Positions 7,662 through 16,214 of a stretch of 64,000 nucleotides of DNA are shown piece by piece. This DNA comes from Aureimonas altamirensis (GTDB lineage: Bacteria > Pseudomonadota > Alphaproteobacteria > Rhizobiales > Rhizobiaceae): the NCBI RefSeq assembly GCF_023702225.1, contig NZ_JAMQCO010000001.1, positions 201,442-265,441 on the forward strand. Reading direction: 5' to 3'. A model generated the notes under the pieces. That model was not told the DNA's origin, did not search any database, and saw only the letters and a program-made list of their open reading frames with translations. Within the stretch, counting starts at the first letter, position 1. Each line of letters begins with the position of its first letter. Both the position numbers and the translations under genes were made by a program.

Positions 7662-8336
7662 GTGGGCTATCAGTTCGAATTCGGCTGGATATGGGTCTAC
7701 CTGCCGCTGCTCTTCAGCGGCGTCGCCGTGACGCTTCAACTCATCCTCGTCGGCGCCGTCCTCGGTATCGCACTCGGCATAGCGTGCGCCTGGACGCGCG
7801 CCCTCGGGCCGCGCTGGCTGAGGCCCTTCGTGGCCGCCTATGTCGAGTTGATCCGCAATACTCCCTTTCTGATCCAGCTCTTCTTCATCTTCTTCGGCCT
7901 GCCCTCGATCGGCTTGCAGCTGACGGAAATGCAGGCCGCCAACCTCGCGATGATCGTCAACCTGGGGGCCTATGGCTGCGAAATCGTGCGGGCCGGCATC
8001 CAGGCGACGCCGCGCGGCCAGTTCGAGGCCGGCGCAAGCCTTGCCATGACGCAACTGGAAACCTTCCGCCACGTCGTGCTGGTCCCGGCGCTCGCCCGCA
8101 TATGGCCCGCACTCTCCTCGCAAGTCGTGATCGTGATGCTCGGCTCTGCCGTCGTCTCGCAGATCGGGGCGGAGGACCTCACCTATGCGGCCAGCTTCAT
8201 CCAGTCGCGGAACTTCCGTGCCTTCGAAACCTACATGGTCTCGACGCTCATCTATCTCTGCCTGGCGATCCTCGTCCGCAAGGCGATGTCGGTGCTGGGA
8301 GGCCTGATCTTCCCGAAGACGGCAGGAGCCCGCTGA
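7662..8336 (+). CDS. Polar amino-acid-type ABC permease (first subunit)
   Basis: 224 residues from a GTG 4 bp after the binding-protein stop. HisM/GlnP-type permease with hydrophobic segments and the family motif VAAYVELIRNTPFLIQLFF (about residues 56-75). A cytoplasmic EAA loop (GASLAMTQLETFRHVVLVPA) docks to the ATPase. An alternative upstream in-frame start inside the previous gene is not favoured. It forms a heterodimeric channel with the next gene, whose ATG overlaps this stop by one base. Confidence 0.9.
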   Translation: MGYQFEFGWIWVYLPLLFSGVAVTLQLILVGAVLGIALGIACAWTRALGPRWLRPFVAAYVELIRNTPFLIQLFFIFFGLPSIGLQLTEMQAANLAMIVNLGAYGCEIVRAGIQATPRGQFEAGASLAMTQLETFRHVVLVPALARIWPALSSQVVIVMLGSAVVSQIGAEDLTYAASFIQSRNFRAFETYMVSTLIYLCLAILVRKAMSVLGGLIFPKTAGAR

Positions 8337-8995
8337 TGGTCGAGTTCACCCTCTGGGACATCCTGCGCAATCTCCTGCTGGCAACGCGCTGGACGGTCCT
8401 CCTGTCGCTTGCCGCCTTCGCCGGCGGCGGGCTGGTCGGCCTTCTGGTCCTGTTCCTGCGCCTGTCACCGACGCGCCTCGTCCGCACGCTGGCAAAGGGC
8501 TACATCGAGCTGTTCCAGGGTACGCCGCTGCTGATGCAGCTATTCCTGGCCTTCTTCGGCCTGTCGCTCTTCGGCGTGAACCTGCCGGCCTGGCTGGCCG
8601 CCGGCCTGGCGCTGATCCTCTGGACGGCTGCGTTCCTGTCCGAAATCTGGCGCGGCTGCGTCGAAGCCATCCAACGCGGCCAATGGGAGGCCTCCGCAAG
8701 CCTCGGCATGGGGCGCGTCCAGCAGATGCGGCACGTCATCCTGCCCCAGGCCCTGCGCATCGCGGTTCCGCCGACGGTCGGCTTCTCGGTGCAGGTCGTC
8801 AAGGGCACCGCCCTGACATCCATCATCGGCTTCGTGGAGCTGACGCGCGCCGGCACAGTCGTCACCAACGCCACCTACCAGCCGTTTACGGTCTACGGCC
8901 TGGTGGCGCTCATCTACTTCGCACTGTGCTGGCCCCTGTCCAGATCCAGCCAGATCCTGGAAAGGAAGCTCAATGTCGCTCATCGCGGTCACTGA
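8336..8995 (+). CDS. Polar amino-acid-type ABC permease (second subunit)
   Basis: 219 residues. Same HisM/GlnP architecture as its neighbour: LAKGYIELFQGTPLLMQLFLAFFG near residues 50-73, and an EAA loop EASASLGMGRVQQMRHVILPQALR. Start codon overlaps the upstream stop (TGATG). The 3' end overlaps the ATPase gene by 23 bp, so all four subunits are tightly coupled in translation. Confidence 0.9.
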   Translation: MVEFTLWDILRNLLLATRWTVLLSLAAFAGGGLVGLLVLFLRLSPTRLVRTLAKGYIELFQGTPLLMQLFLAFFGLSLFGVNLPAWLAAGLALILWTAAFLSEIWRGCVEAIQRGQWEASASLGMGRVQQMRHVILPQALRIAVPPTVGFSVQVVKGTALTSIIGFVELTRAGTVVTNATYQPFTVYGLVALIYFALCWPLSRSSQILERKLNVAHRGH

Positions 8996-9698
8996 CGTCC
9001 GCAAGCGCTTCGGCGACAACGAGGTGCTGAAGGGCATCGACCTCGACATCCAACCCGGCGAGGTCGTGGCCATCATCGGAAGGAGCGGTTCGGGAAAATC
9101 CACGCTCCTGCGCTGCGTCAACGGCCTGGAAATGATCGATGGCGGCTCGATCACCGTGGCGGGCGCGCAGCTCCTGCCCGACGAAACCCACTTGAAGGCA
9201 CTGCGGCTGAAGGTCGGCATGATCTTCCAGCAGTTCAACCTGTTTCCGCACCTGACGGCCGGCCGCAACGTGATGCTGTCGCAGACGGTGGTGAAGAAGA
9301 AGACGAAGGGCGAGGCCGAGGCCATGGCGCGCCGGCAGCTCGAGCGTGTCGGCCTGGGCGGCAAGTTCGATGCCTATCCGGACCAGCTTTCCGGCGGCCA
9401 GCAGCAGCGTGTCGCCATAGCCCGGGCGCTCGCCATGGAACCGATGGCCCTCCTGTGCGACGAGATCACCTCGGCACTCGATCCCGAACTGGTGGCCGAG
9501 GTGCTGCAGGTCGTGCGGGAACTTGCCGCGGAAGGCATGACGCTGGTCATGGTGACGCATGAGATGAATTTCGCGCGTGACGTGTGCAATCGCGTCGTCT
9601 TCATGCATCAGGGCCGAGTTCACGAGATCGGCCCGCCGGACGAGGTCTTCGCCGAGCCGAAAACCGCGGAATTGCGGCAGTTCCTGAGGCTGAACTGA
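8973..9698 (+). CDS. Polar amino-acid-type ABC transporter ATP-binding protein
   Basis: 241-residue GlnQ/HisP-type ATPase. Walker [11 protein letters not shown]-loop [11 protein letters not shown] (characteristic of amino-acid importers), signature [15 protein letters not shown], Walker [15 protein letters not shown], switch His in VTHEM. It completes a full importer: binding protein, two permeases and ATPase. The operon ends 10 bp before the converging stop of the CXXCW-motif gene, with no room for a classic terminator. Confidence 0.93.
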   Translation: MSLIAVTDVRKRFGDNEVLKGIDLDIQPGEVVAIIGRSGSGKSTLLRCVNGLEMIDGGSITVAGAQLLPDETHLKALRLKVGMIFQQFNLFPHLTAGRNVMLSQTVVKKKTKGEAEAMARRQLERVGLGGKFDAYPDQLSGGQQQRVAIARALAMEPMALLCDEITSALDPELVAEVLQVVRELAAEGMTLVMVTHEMNFARDVCNRVVFMHQGRVHEIGPPDEVFAEPKTAELRQFLRLN

Positions 9699-9708
9699 CG
9701 CGACCGGC

Positions 9709-10248
9709 CTATTGCGGCTCATGCTGCTCCAGCGGCTGGCCGGCCTGTGCCCAGCCGTCGGTGCCGTCCGGATACCAGGCGACGGAGGTGTATCCCATGG
9801 CGATGGCGCGCCGGGCGGCATTCCAGCTCATCCAGCAATTGCGCTGGCAATAGAAGACCAGCGGATGCGCCCGGTCGCCGCCGCTGGCCTTCGCCAGCCC
9901 GTCGGCGAAATAGCGTTCCGTCTGTGGGGCAAGATCGCCATAGCCCGTGTCGGCAAGCCAGATGGAGCGGGGAATAGCCTCGCGACGCGCGGGATGCCAG
10001 ATTGTCCCCTCCGGCAGGTTGGCGGGCCTCGGCGCGCGCGGCAGGACGTCGACGAACACGGCCTCGCCGTCGCGCCACAGCGCGACCGCCTCCTCGCTGG
10101 TCAGGACATGCGCGCCCGCCAGCGTGGCCGGTGTCGGCGCGCGGTAGTCGGAGCGGCGATAATCGCCGGGTTCGCTTACCTGCGCCCCGGCCTGCGCGGC
10201 AAAGACCACCGACAGCAGCGCCAGCATGGCCGGGGCGGAGCGCCGCAT
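9709..10248 (-). CDS. PQQ-dependent catabolism-associated CXXCW-motif (rhodanese-like) protein
   Basis: 179 residues, secreted (signal to about residue 22, AGAQ). Rhodanese-like fold with VFVDVLP and a C-terminal VFYCQRNCWMSWNAA motif, matching the TIGR03865 family that accompanies quinoprotein alcohol dehydrogenases. In this copy the cysteines are C134 and C138 followed by W139, so three residues separate them. The pair could be a redox or sulfur/metal-handling site in the periplasm. It is the last gene of the xoxF-xoxG-xoxJ operon, 3 bp after the xoxJ stop. Confidence 0.88.
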   Translation of the reverse strand: MRRSAPAMLALLSVVFAAQAGAQVSEPGDYRRSDYRAPTPATLAGAHVLTSEEAVALWRDGEAVFVDVLPRAPRPANLPEGTIWHPARREAIPRSIWLADTGYGDLAPQTERYFADGLAKASGGDRAHPLVFYCQRNCWMSWNAARRAIAMGYTSVAWYPDGTDGWAQAGQPLEQHEPQ

Positions 10249-10251
10249 GGC

Positions 10252-11112
10252 CTATCCACCCTGCTGCAGGGCGATGGGCCGGTTCTGCTCGTCCAGCAGC
10301 GGGACGCCGTAGGACAAGAGGATCTCGTTGATCTCGTCCTGGTTCTCGGCGATCACCCGGTTCAACGTGCGCTTCCATTCCTGGTCGCTCGGTCGAACGC
10401 CCATCGTGATGCGAAACACCGTTGCGGGCCCCCGCGGCTCCTTCAGCAGCGGCACCACGACATAATCGCCGCCCGCCTTGCCGGCCTGATATCCGGCAAG
10501 CGGCCCCCACAGGACGGCGGCATCGATGACGCCGCTCTTCAGGTCCGCCATCATGTCGGCCGCGGAATTGTCGATCCGCGTATCGACCATCAATTGATAG
10601 CCCTTGGCCTTGCCCATCAGTCCGGCCTTGGCGATGTAGGTCGCCGGCGGCGTGCCCGCGACGACGCCGACCGTCTTGTCCTTGAGCCGCTCGTCTTCCA
10701 GCGTGTCGACGCCGTCGAGCTCGCCGCCCTTGCGATACACGAGCGAGTAGGCTGTCCGGTAGTATGCGTTGGTGTTCTGAACCAGCTCGTCGCCCTGCGG
10801 ATAGCTCATGATGATATCGCAGCGATGCAAGCCGAGCGTCATCCGCACGAAGCCCGTAGCCTGCGGAAAGTAGGTGTAGCTCACCGACTTGCGGCCGAGC
10901 TTGCCCGCGAGGAAGTCGGCAAGCTCGTTCTCGAAACCTTCGCCCTTCTCGTTGGAATAGGGCATGGAATTGGGATCGGCGCAGACGCGCAGGACGTCCG
11001 GGTCGACCAGCTCGATCGCGCCGCCGAAATCCCGGTCCTGCGCGTGCGCGGAAGCCGGCGCGAAGGCGCCGGCCAGCACGAGCGCCGTCAAAAGCGTCAG
11101 AATCCGAGACAT
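10252..11112 (-). CDS. xoxJ: XoxJ/MoxJ-like quinoprotein-associated periplasmic binding protein
   Basis: 286 residues with a signal peptide ending near SAHAQ (about residue 25). The mature part starts LRVCADPNSMPYSNEKGEGFENELADFLAGKLG, typical of the quinoprotein-associated substrate-binding-protein family (TIGR03871). It includes the CDIIMSYPQGDE segment. Family-3 binding-protein fold, but no transport partner of its own; XoxJ/MxaJ are thought to help activate or mature the methanol dehydrogenase. Start overlaps the xoxG coding end by 16 bp. The separate complete family-3 ABC importer nearby is a different, more canonical system. Confidence 0.92.
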   Translation of the reverse strand: MSRILTLLTALVLAGAFAPASAHAQDRDFGGAIELVDPDVLRVCADPNSMPYSNEKGEGFENELADFLAGKLGRKSVSYTYFPQATGFVRMTLGLHRCDIIMSYPQGDELVQNTNAYYRTAYSLVYRKGGELDGVDTLEDERLKDKTVGVVAGTPPATYIAKAGLMGKAKGYQLMVDTRIDNSAADMMADLKSGVIDAAVLWGPLAGYQAGKAGGDYVVVPLLKEPRGPATVFRITMGVRPSDQEWKRTLNRVIAENQDEINEILLSYGVPLLDEQNRPIALQQGG

Positions 11113-11639
11113 TCGTTTTCCGCCGCGCGCGCCTCTTCGTTGATCGGCGGACGCTTCGGCTCTCCCTTGCCGACGACGCCGTCGGTACGCGCTCTGAGGT
11201 AGATGTAGATGGCGTCGAGATAGCACATCACGTTCTTGTCTTCGCCCCAGGCCGGCATGACCGAATTGCCGCCTGTGTTCCAGACGTTCTGCTGTCCACC
11301 GACGACGATGCCGGTGAATTCGTAGTAGTCGATCCGCTTCAGGGAGTCCGTCAGGTTGGGAGCGAAGGAAGACCCCTGCCCGTCCGGCCCATGGCACTGC
11401 ATGCAATTGGCCGTGTATTTCTTGTAGCCGCGCCAGGTGTAGAAATCGGCTGTCCCGTCCTCCTGGAGCGAATAGGTGGGCACGTCGGAGGAATCCACGA
11501 ACTTGCCGTTCTCGCCCTCCTTCGCCTCGACACCGTTGTTGGCGGTGTCGACCGAAGGATGGGCCGAAGGCTGCTGCGCCGACGCCGCCCCCATGGAAAG
11601 GAGGACGACGCCGGCAAACGCCATGATGACCCTGTTCAT
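11097..11639 (-). CDS. xoxG: Methanol metabolism-related c-type cytochrome (XoxG-like)
   Basis: 180 residues from the ATG giving MNRVIMAFAG; an upstream in-frame start overlaps the xoxF end. The signal peptide is about 1-21. One haem c site C79-x2-C82-H83 (CMQCH) and likely axial Met M128 (SVMPAWG). Extra cysteines C139 and C177 make the four-Cys pattern of the methanol-related cytochromes (TIGR03874). It is the expected electron acceptor of XoxF in the periplasm, passing electrons on to a class I cytochrome c and an oxidase. It follows xoxF with a 19-bp gap and is co-transcribed. Confidence 0.92.
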   Translation of the reverse strand: MNRVIMAFAGVVLLSMGAASAQQPSAHPSVDTANNGVEAKEGENGKFVDSSDVPTYSLQEDGTADFYTWRGYKKYTANCMQCHGPDGQGSSFAPNLTDSLKRIDYYEFTGIVVGGQQNVWNTGGNSVMPAWGEDKNVMCYLDAIYIYLRARTDGVVGKGEPKRPPINEEARAAENECLGF

Positions 11640-11658
11640 CGACAAACCGTCTCCGATC

Positions 11659-13515
11659 TCAATTGGCATCGGTTGCGGAAGCGGTCTGGTCGGGGACGGT
11701 AAAGACGGTCAACTGCCCGCCCAAAGCCGTATATCGGGACAGGGAAGCATAGCCGCCGACCGCGCCGAGGCCGTCATTGGCATCCGTCAGGCCGGCTGCG
11801 AGGCCGATGCCGGCCCAGCCGCCGATGCCCGACAATACGGCGACATACTGCTGCCCGTCACGCTCGTAGGTCGTGACGTTGCCGATGATGCCGGACGGCG
11901 TCTTGAAGCTGTACAGCTCCTTGCCCGTTTCCGCGTCGACCGCCTTGAGATAGCCTTCCAGGGTGCCGTAGAAGACGACGCCGCCGCCCGTGGCCAGAGC
12001 ACCGGACCATACCGAGAATTTCTCGGGGATCGACCATTTGATCTCCCCGGTGCCGGCATCCCAGGCGATGAAGTTGCCCATGCCGCCATGGCTGTTGGGC
12101 GCCGGGTACATGGACAGGGTCGCCCCGACATAGGGCTGCCCGGCCGTGTAGGCCACGCGGAACGGCTCGTAATCCATGCAGACATGGTTGGTCGGAACAT
12201 AGAACATGCCCGTGTCCGGCGAGAAGGTCGCCGGCTGCTGGTCCTTGGTGCCCAATGCCGCCGGGCAGATGCCCGTGGTATTGACGTCCTCTCCGTTGAA
12301 TTCCGTCGAATACTGGTCCACCACCTGCGGCCGGCCGTACTGATCGGAATTCTTGTCCATCACCACTTCGGTCGCCCAGTTCACGACCGGGTCGTATTTC
12401 TTGGCCACCAGCAATTCGCCGGTCACCCGGTCGAGCGTGTAGGCGAAGCCGTTGCGGTCGAAATGCACGAGCGCCTTGCGGTCCTGCCCGTCCACCGGAA
12501 TATCGGCCAGGATCATCTCGTTGACGCCGTCGAAATCCCATTCGTCATGCGGCGTCATCTGGTAGACCCATTTCGCCATGCCGGTGTCGGCGTCGCGGGC
12601 GAAGATGGTCATCGACCATTTGTTGTCGCCGGGGCGTTGCGACGGATTCCAGGTAGAAGGGTTGCCCGAGCCGTAATAGACGAGGTTCGTTTCCGGATCG
12701 TAGGAGAACCAACCCCAGGTCGTCCCGCCGCCGATCTTCCACTGGTCGCCTTCCCACGTCTTCAGCGACGAATCCTTGCCCACCGGCTTGCCGAGTTCGG
12801 TCGTCTTTTCCGGGTCGAACAGCATCTCCTCGTCCGGCCCGGTCGAATAGGCGCGCCAGGCGACGGAGCCGTCCTTCAGGTTATAGGCGGTCAGCGAGCC
12901 GCGGACGCCGAATTCGCCGCCGGAAATGCCGATATAGACCTTGTCCTTCACCACCAACGGCGCGGCCGTGCCGGTTTCGCCCTTGGAGGCGTCGCCGTTC
13001 TTGACCGACCAGAGCTGCTCGCCCGTATCGGCGTTGAGCGCGACGACCGTGGTGTCGGCCTGGTGCAGGATGATCTTGGCCGGCTGATCGCCTTCAGGCG
13101 GCACATAGGCGACGCCGCGATTTACCGTGTCGCAGCACATGACCGGGATGACGTTGGCATCCTGCCGCGGTTCGTACTTCCACTTGATCGCACCGTCTTC
13201 CGCCAGATCGAGGGCGTAGACGATGTTGGGGAAGGGCGTGTGCACGAACATCGTATCGCCGATCACGAGCGGGCCGCCTTCGTGGCCACGCAGAACGCCT
13301 GTCGAGAACGACCAGGCGACCTGCAGATCGCCCACATTGTCCTTGTCGATGTTCTTCAGCGGCGAGTAACGGGTATTGGCATAGTCGCCCGATTGCATGA
13401 CCCAGTTCGTCGGGTCCTTGCCGAGTTCGGCAAGAGCATCGTTGGCCGATGCGCCTGAACAAAGGGCAAGCAGCATTGTCGAGGCGGCGGCCGCCTTCGT
13501 GATGGATTTCAGCAC
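11659..13515 (-). CDS. xoxF: Lanthanide-dependent PQQ methanol dehydrogenase XoxF
   Basis: 618 residues from a GTG placed just after GGGAGGAATCC; an ATG six codons upstream would put that Shine-Dalgarno inside the gene. Signal peptide to about residue 25 (GASAND). Eight-bladed quinoprotein propeller with the vicinal disulfide C127-C128 (VMCCDT). Metal/PQQ ligands are E201 (GGEFG), N285 (GSGNPS), catalytic D327 and the extra D329 in EWDFDG. The D-x-D pair marks XoxF rather than calcium-dependent MxaF, which has Ala at the second position. It oxidises methanol, and possibly other primary alcohols, in the periplasm. First gene of xoxF-xoxG-xoxJ-CXXCW; no mxaF or mxaI is in the window. Confidence 0.96.
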   Translation of the reverse strand: MLKSITKAAAASTMLLALCSGASANDALAELGKDPTNWVMQSGDYANTRYSPLKNIDKDNVGDLQVAWSFSTGVLRGHEGGPLVIGDTMFVHTPFPNIVYALDLAEDGAIKWKYEPRQDANVIPVMCCDTVNRGVAYVPPEGDQPAKIILHQADTTVVALNADTGEQLWSVKNGDASKGETGTAAPLVVKDKVYIGISGGEFGVRGSLTAYNLKDGSVAWRAYSTGPDEEMLFDPEKTTELGKPVGKDSSLKTWEGDQWKIGGGTTWGWFSYDPETNLVYYGSGNPSTWNPSQRPGDNKWSMTIFARDADTGMAKWVYQMTPHDEWDFDGVNEMILADIPVDGQDRKALVHFDRNGFAYTLDRVTGELLVAKKYDPVVNWATEVVMDKNSDQYGRPQVVDQYSTEFNGEDVNTTGICPAALGTKDQQPATFSPDTGMFYVPTNHVCMDYEPFRVAYTAGQPYVGATLSMYPAPNSHGGMGNFIAWDAGTGEIKWSIPEKFSVWSGALATGGGVVFYGTLEGYLKAVDAETGKELYSFKTPSGIIGNVTTYERDGQQYVAVLSGIGGWAGIGLAAGLTDANDGLGAVGGYASLSRYTALGGQLTVFTVPDQTASATDAN

Positions 13516-14042
13516 GGATTCCTCCCAAAGCAAGCGTCAGCAAGCCATGCGCGGTCGCGGAACCGCACGAACAACGACACAATGTTTATGGGGACGGTTT
13601 CCGGCAGCGTGTCACGACCGCCAATAGGGGTCCTGGTGGGCACCGTTAAAGTTCGCCCTACCGAGGCCTTCGAGATCTGTCGACGCTCCCAACACCGACA
13701 GCCTTGAAGCCGGAAACCAAGGATGAGGCTAGGCCGAGTTTCCCGTTTGTGCAAGTATCAATTGTAAGAAAATGTTGCTGCAATGCAAACGCATATATTA
13801 TTGCATCGCAATACAGACTATCCACACAGTAAAAATCGCGTCAAACAATATCTTCTCGAAGATTATACTCCATCGAACCAAGGCTTCATATCGATGATCG
13901 GCTTTGGCATTAACGGGAAGACGCATGTCTAAACTGTCGGGCTTGTGCCTGGTGAACTGAAATTCGATGGCCGGGAATTGAAAGTTCAACCTGGAATTGC
14001 TGTCCGATCACCTGCGCATCCGCTGGATGGAAAGGTTCTATT
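13516..14042. promoter_or_regulatory. Intergenic region between xoxF and the zinc metallohydrolase (divergent promoters)
   Basis: 527 bp without a convincing gene and visibly more AT-rich than its surroundings, especially 13740-13870. It must hold the promoters of xoxF (leftward) and of the metallohydrolase operon (rightward). Two short dyads sit close together: TTGC-T-GCAA at 13775-13783 and TTGC-ATC-GCAA at 13801-13811, separated by an AT-rich run. They could be regulator half-sites. A 63-codon leftward frame (13798-13989) lacks a ribosome site and was not called. Confidence 0.6.
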
Positions 14043-15002
14043 ATGATCCGCATCCGGAATCCGACATGGATTTTTTCCCGACTTCAAGCAGCACAGGACT
14101 TTGCGGCCATCATGATGATCTGCGGCATCGGCATCGCTGTAGCTGCCGAACCCCTTGCCTTCAAGGAGGTCGCGCCAAGCCTCTACGTCCATGTCGGAAA
14201 TGTTGCGGTGCCGGATAGCGCGAATCTCGGCGACACGTCCAATATCGCCTTCGTCGTCGGAAACGACAGGGTGGCAGTCGTGGATGCAGGCGGTAGCAGG
14301 AGCGTCGGGCAAGGCATATTGGCGGCGATACGGGGTGTGACGGACAAGCCGGTCGGCTGGCTGATTCTGACGCACATGCATCCCGACCACGTGGCCGGAT
14401 CCGGTCCGCTGGTGGACGCGGGCGCAACCGTGATCGCACATTCCGGGTACGAAGCGTCGATGGCGCCGCGCAGGGACTTCTACCGCGATCTTGAGGTTCG
14501 GCGGCAGGCAGCTTCTCCGGAGGACTTCTTCTTCCCCGAGCCGGACGAAGGGGTGGAGGGCGACCGGATCATCGACCTCGGCAACAGACGGCTTCGATTG
14601 ACAGCCTGGCCGGCCGCCCACACCTCCAGCGACCTTACCGTGCTGGACGAGGCGTCCGGAATATTGATCGCCGGCGACCTCGTCTTCGTCGATCATGTGC
14701 CGACGCTCGACGGCAGCCTGAAAGGCTGGATCGCGGCGCTGCCGCGCCTGGCAGCCATTCCGGCCCGGCAGGTCGTACCGGGGCATGGCCCTGCCCCCCT
14801 GCCTTGGCCGGGCGCACTCGGGGACGAGGCCCGCTACCTTGCGGCATTGGCCCGCGACATCAGGGCGCAGATCGCGTCCGGTGCCTCCATCGGCGCCGCC
14901 CAGGCGGGCGCCGCGGCATCCGAACGGGGGCGATGGTCGCTCTTCGACGCATATCACGGCCAGAACGTCTCGGCCGCCTTTACCGAGCTCGAATGGGAAT
15001 AG
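14043..15002 (+). CDS. Quinoprotein relay system zinc metallohydrolase (MBL fold)
   Basis: 319 residues. The N-terminal part (MIRIR... with hydrophobic AAIMMICGIGIAVAA, to about residue 35) looks like a signal peptide; an internal ATG at residue 24 is an alternative start. Metallo-beta-lactamase motifs are complete: TH-x-H-x-DH at 111-116 (HMHPDH), then WPAAHTSSDL, IAGDLVF and VPGHGP. It matches the metallohydrolases encoded with SoxYZ-like carriers beside quinoprotein dehydrogenases (TIGR04558/04559 group). The substrate is unknown. The SoxYZ-like gene follows 65 bp downstream on the same strand. Confidence 0.85.
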   Translation: MIRIRNPTWIFSRLQAAQDFAAIMMICGIGIAVAAEPLAFKEVAPSLYVHVGNVAVPDSANLGDTSNIAFVVGNDRVAVVDAGGSRSVGQGILAAIRGVTDKPVGWLILTHMHPDHVAGSGPLVDAGATVIAHSGYEASMAPRRDFYRDLEVRRQAASPEDFFFPEPDEGVEGDRIIDLGNRRLRLTAWPAAHTSSDLTVLDEASGILIAGDLVFVDHVPTLDGSLKGWIAALPRLAAIPARQVVPGHGPAPLPWPGALGDEARYLAALARDIRAQIASGASIGAAQAGAAASERGRWSLFDAYHGQNVSAAFTELEWE

Positions 15003-15067
15003 CCTTCCCTAACGCACGCAAGCGCGCCACAATGACGATGGGCATCGTCGATCGGGGAGGATCGGAC

Positions 15068-15868
15068 ATGGCCGCCATGCCTATGAATCGCCTTTCATGC
15101 GCCGTGCTTGCCGCGCTTGTTCTTTGCCTGCCCGTCACGGCACGGGCCGAGTCGACGCAGGCGGCGGACAGTTGGAGCGAGTTGAAGGACGTCATCTTCG
15201 GGGATCGGCCCATCGCGGACGATCGCGTCGTCGCGCTGGAAGCGCCGTCCCGGGCCACCGATCCAGCCGTCGTGCCCGTCGTCATCCGGCTGTCCGACGA
15301 TGCGCAGATCGACCGGCTAACGCTCATCGTCGATGAAAACCCGGCTCCCGTCGCCGCCACCTTCACGCTCGGGCAGGGTACGGGCATCCGCTCCATCGAA
15401 ACGCGACTGCGGGTCAATGCCTACAGCAATGTGCGCGCCGTCGCCGAGACGGCGGACGGATCCCTGCACGAGTCCGTCGTTTATGTGAAGGCGTCCGGGG
15501 GCTGCGCCGCACCGGCGGCCCGAAACCCGGCCGAGGCTGCCGCGACGCTGGGCGAGATGCGGCTGCGACGGCTGGTGGAAGCGGCCAACGGCCAGACGCA
15601 GGAAGCGCAACTGATGATCCGGCATCCCAACAATTCGGGGCTGCAGCGCGATCAGATTACGCATCTCTACATCCCGGCGCATTTCGTTTCCGACCTAGAA
15701 ATCCGCCTGGACGACAGGCCGTTCCTGTCGATGAGCGGCGGCATCAGCATTTCCGAGGATCCGAATTTCCGCTTCCGGTACGATGGGCCGGAGGGTGTGT
15801 TCAAGGTGATCGCATCGGACACGGAAGGCCAAACCTTCGCCAGGGTCTTCAGCCCCGGCGAGGGATGA
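15068..15868 (+). CDS. Quinoprotein dehydrogenase-associated SoxYZ-like carrier protein
   Basis: 266 residues from the ATG following GGGGAGGATCGG; a longer in-frame version reaching back into the hydrolase gene is not used. Signal peptide to about residue 27 (TARAES). A SoxY-like domain (about 35-146) ends with the swinging-arm-like GGC (C146), and a SoxZ-like domain follows (about 165-260): the two Sox subunits fused in one chain, as in TIGR04557. In Sox proteins the Cys carries sulfur intermediates; what it carries here is unknown. Together with the adjacent metallohydrolase it forms the 'quinoprotein relay' pair. Confidence 0.87.
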   Translation: MAAMPMNRLSCAVLAALVLCLPVTARAESTQAADSWSELKDVIFGDRPIADDRVVALEAPSRATDPAVVPVVIRLSDDAQIDRLTLIVDENPAPVAATFTLGQGTGIRSIETRLRVNAYSNVRAVAETADGSLHESVVYVKASGGCAAPAARNPAEAAATLGEMRLRRLVEAANGQTQEAQLMIRHPNNSGLQRDQITHLYIPAHFVSDLEIRLDDRPFLSMSGGISISEDPNFRFRYDGPEGVFKVIASDTEGQTFARVFSPGEG

Positions 15869-15875
15869 CGCCGGT

Positions 15876-16214
15876 TCAGAAACAACGCACCTCCGCCTCG
15901 GCCTGCGCGCGACGCAGATCGCCGATGGCGGCTTTCGCCGGAGCGGACGTGCGGAAGACGACGCCCTTCTCGCCAGTCACCTGCCCCATCGACAGATAGG
16001 TGCTCGCCTCGACATAGCGGTCGTAGGGGACGATCGAGGCGACGACGTCGAACGAGCAGGAGCATTGTCGCAGCGCCTGCTGCGTCTGCCCGTTGGTCTG
16101 CATGCAGGCGAAAACGTAATCCGCAACGGCCTCGGTGGGATAGTCGTTCGTGGCTGCCTCGGACGGCGCCGCGGCGAGCCCGCAGGCCAGGACGGCGATG
16201 AATCGCATGGTCAT
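15876..16214 (-). CDS. Small secreted cysteine-containing protein, unknown function
   Basis: 112 residues with a signal peptide (about 1-21, SEAAT). The mature part carries four Cys: C37 (FACMQT), C51 and C53 (RQCSCSF) and C111 at the extreme C terminus (VRCF). A helical charged tail follows. No family recognised. Its ATG overlaps the propeller stop by 4 bp, so it is translationally coupled to the propeller and MxaD-like genes upstream. The CxC pair could bind a metal or form disulfides with C37/C111. It converges with the SoxYZ-like gene, leaving only 7 bp. Confidence 0.7.
   Translation of the reverse strand: MTMRFIAVLACGLAAAPSEAATNDYPTEAVADYVFACMQTNGQTQQALRQCSCSFDVVASIVPYDRYVEASTYLSMGQVTGEKGVVFRTSAPAKAAIGDLRRAQAEAEVRCF

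Noticed and set aside
11476-13458. Long plus-strand open frame (660 codons) opposite xoxF and xoxG
   Set aside because: It is exactly antisense to two well-conserved genes, has no recognisable domain, and long antisense frames are expected in GC-rich DNA.
13798-13989. 63-codon leftward frame in the xoxF upstream region
   Set aside because: No Shine-Dalgarno, no homology and AT-rich composition unlike the surrounding genes.
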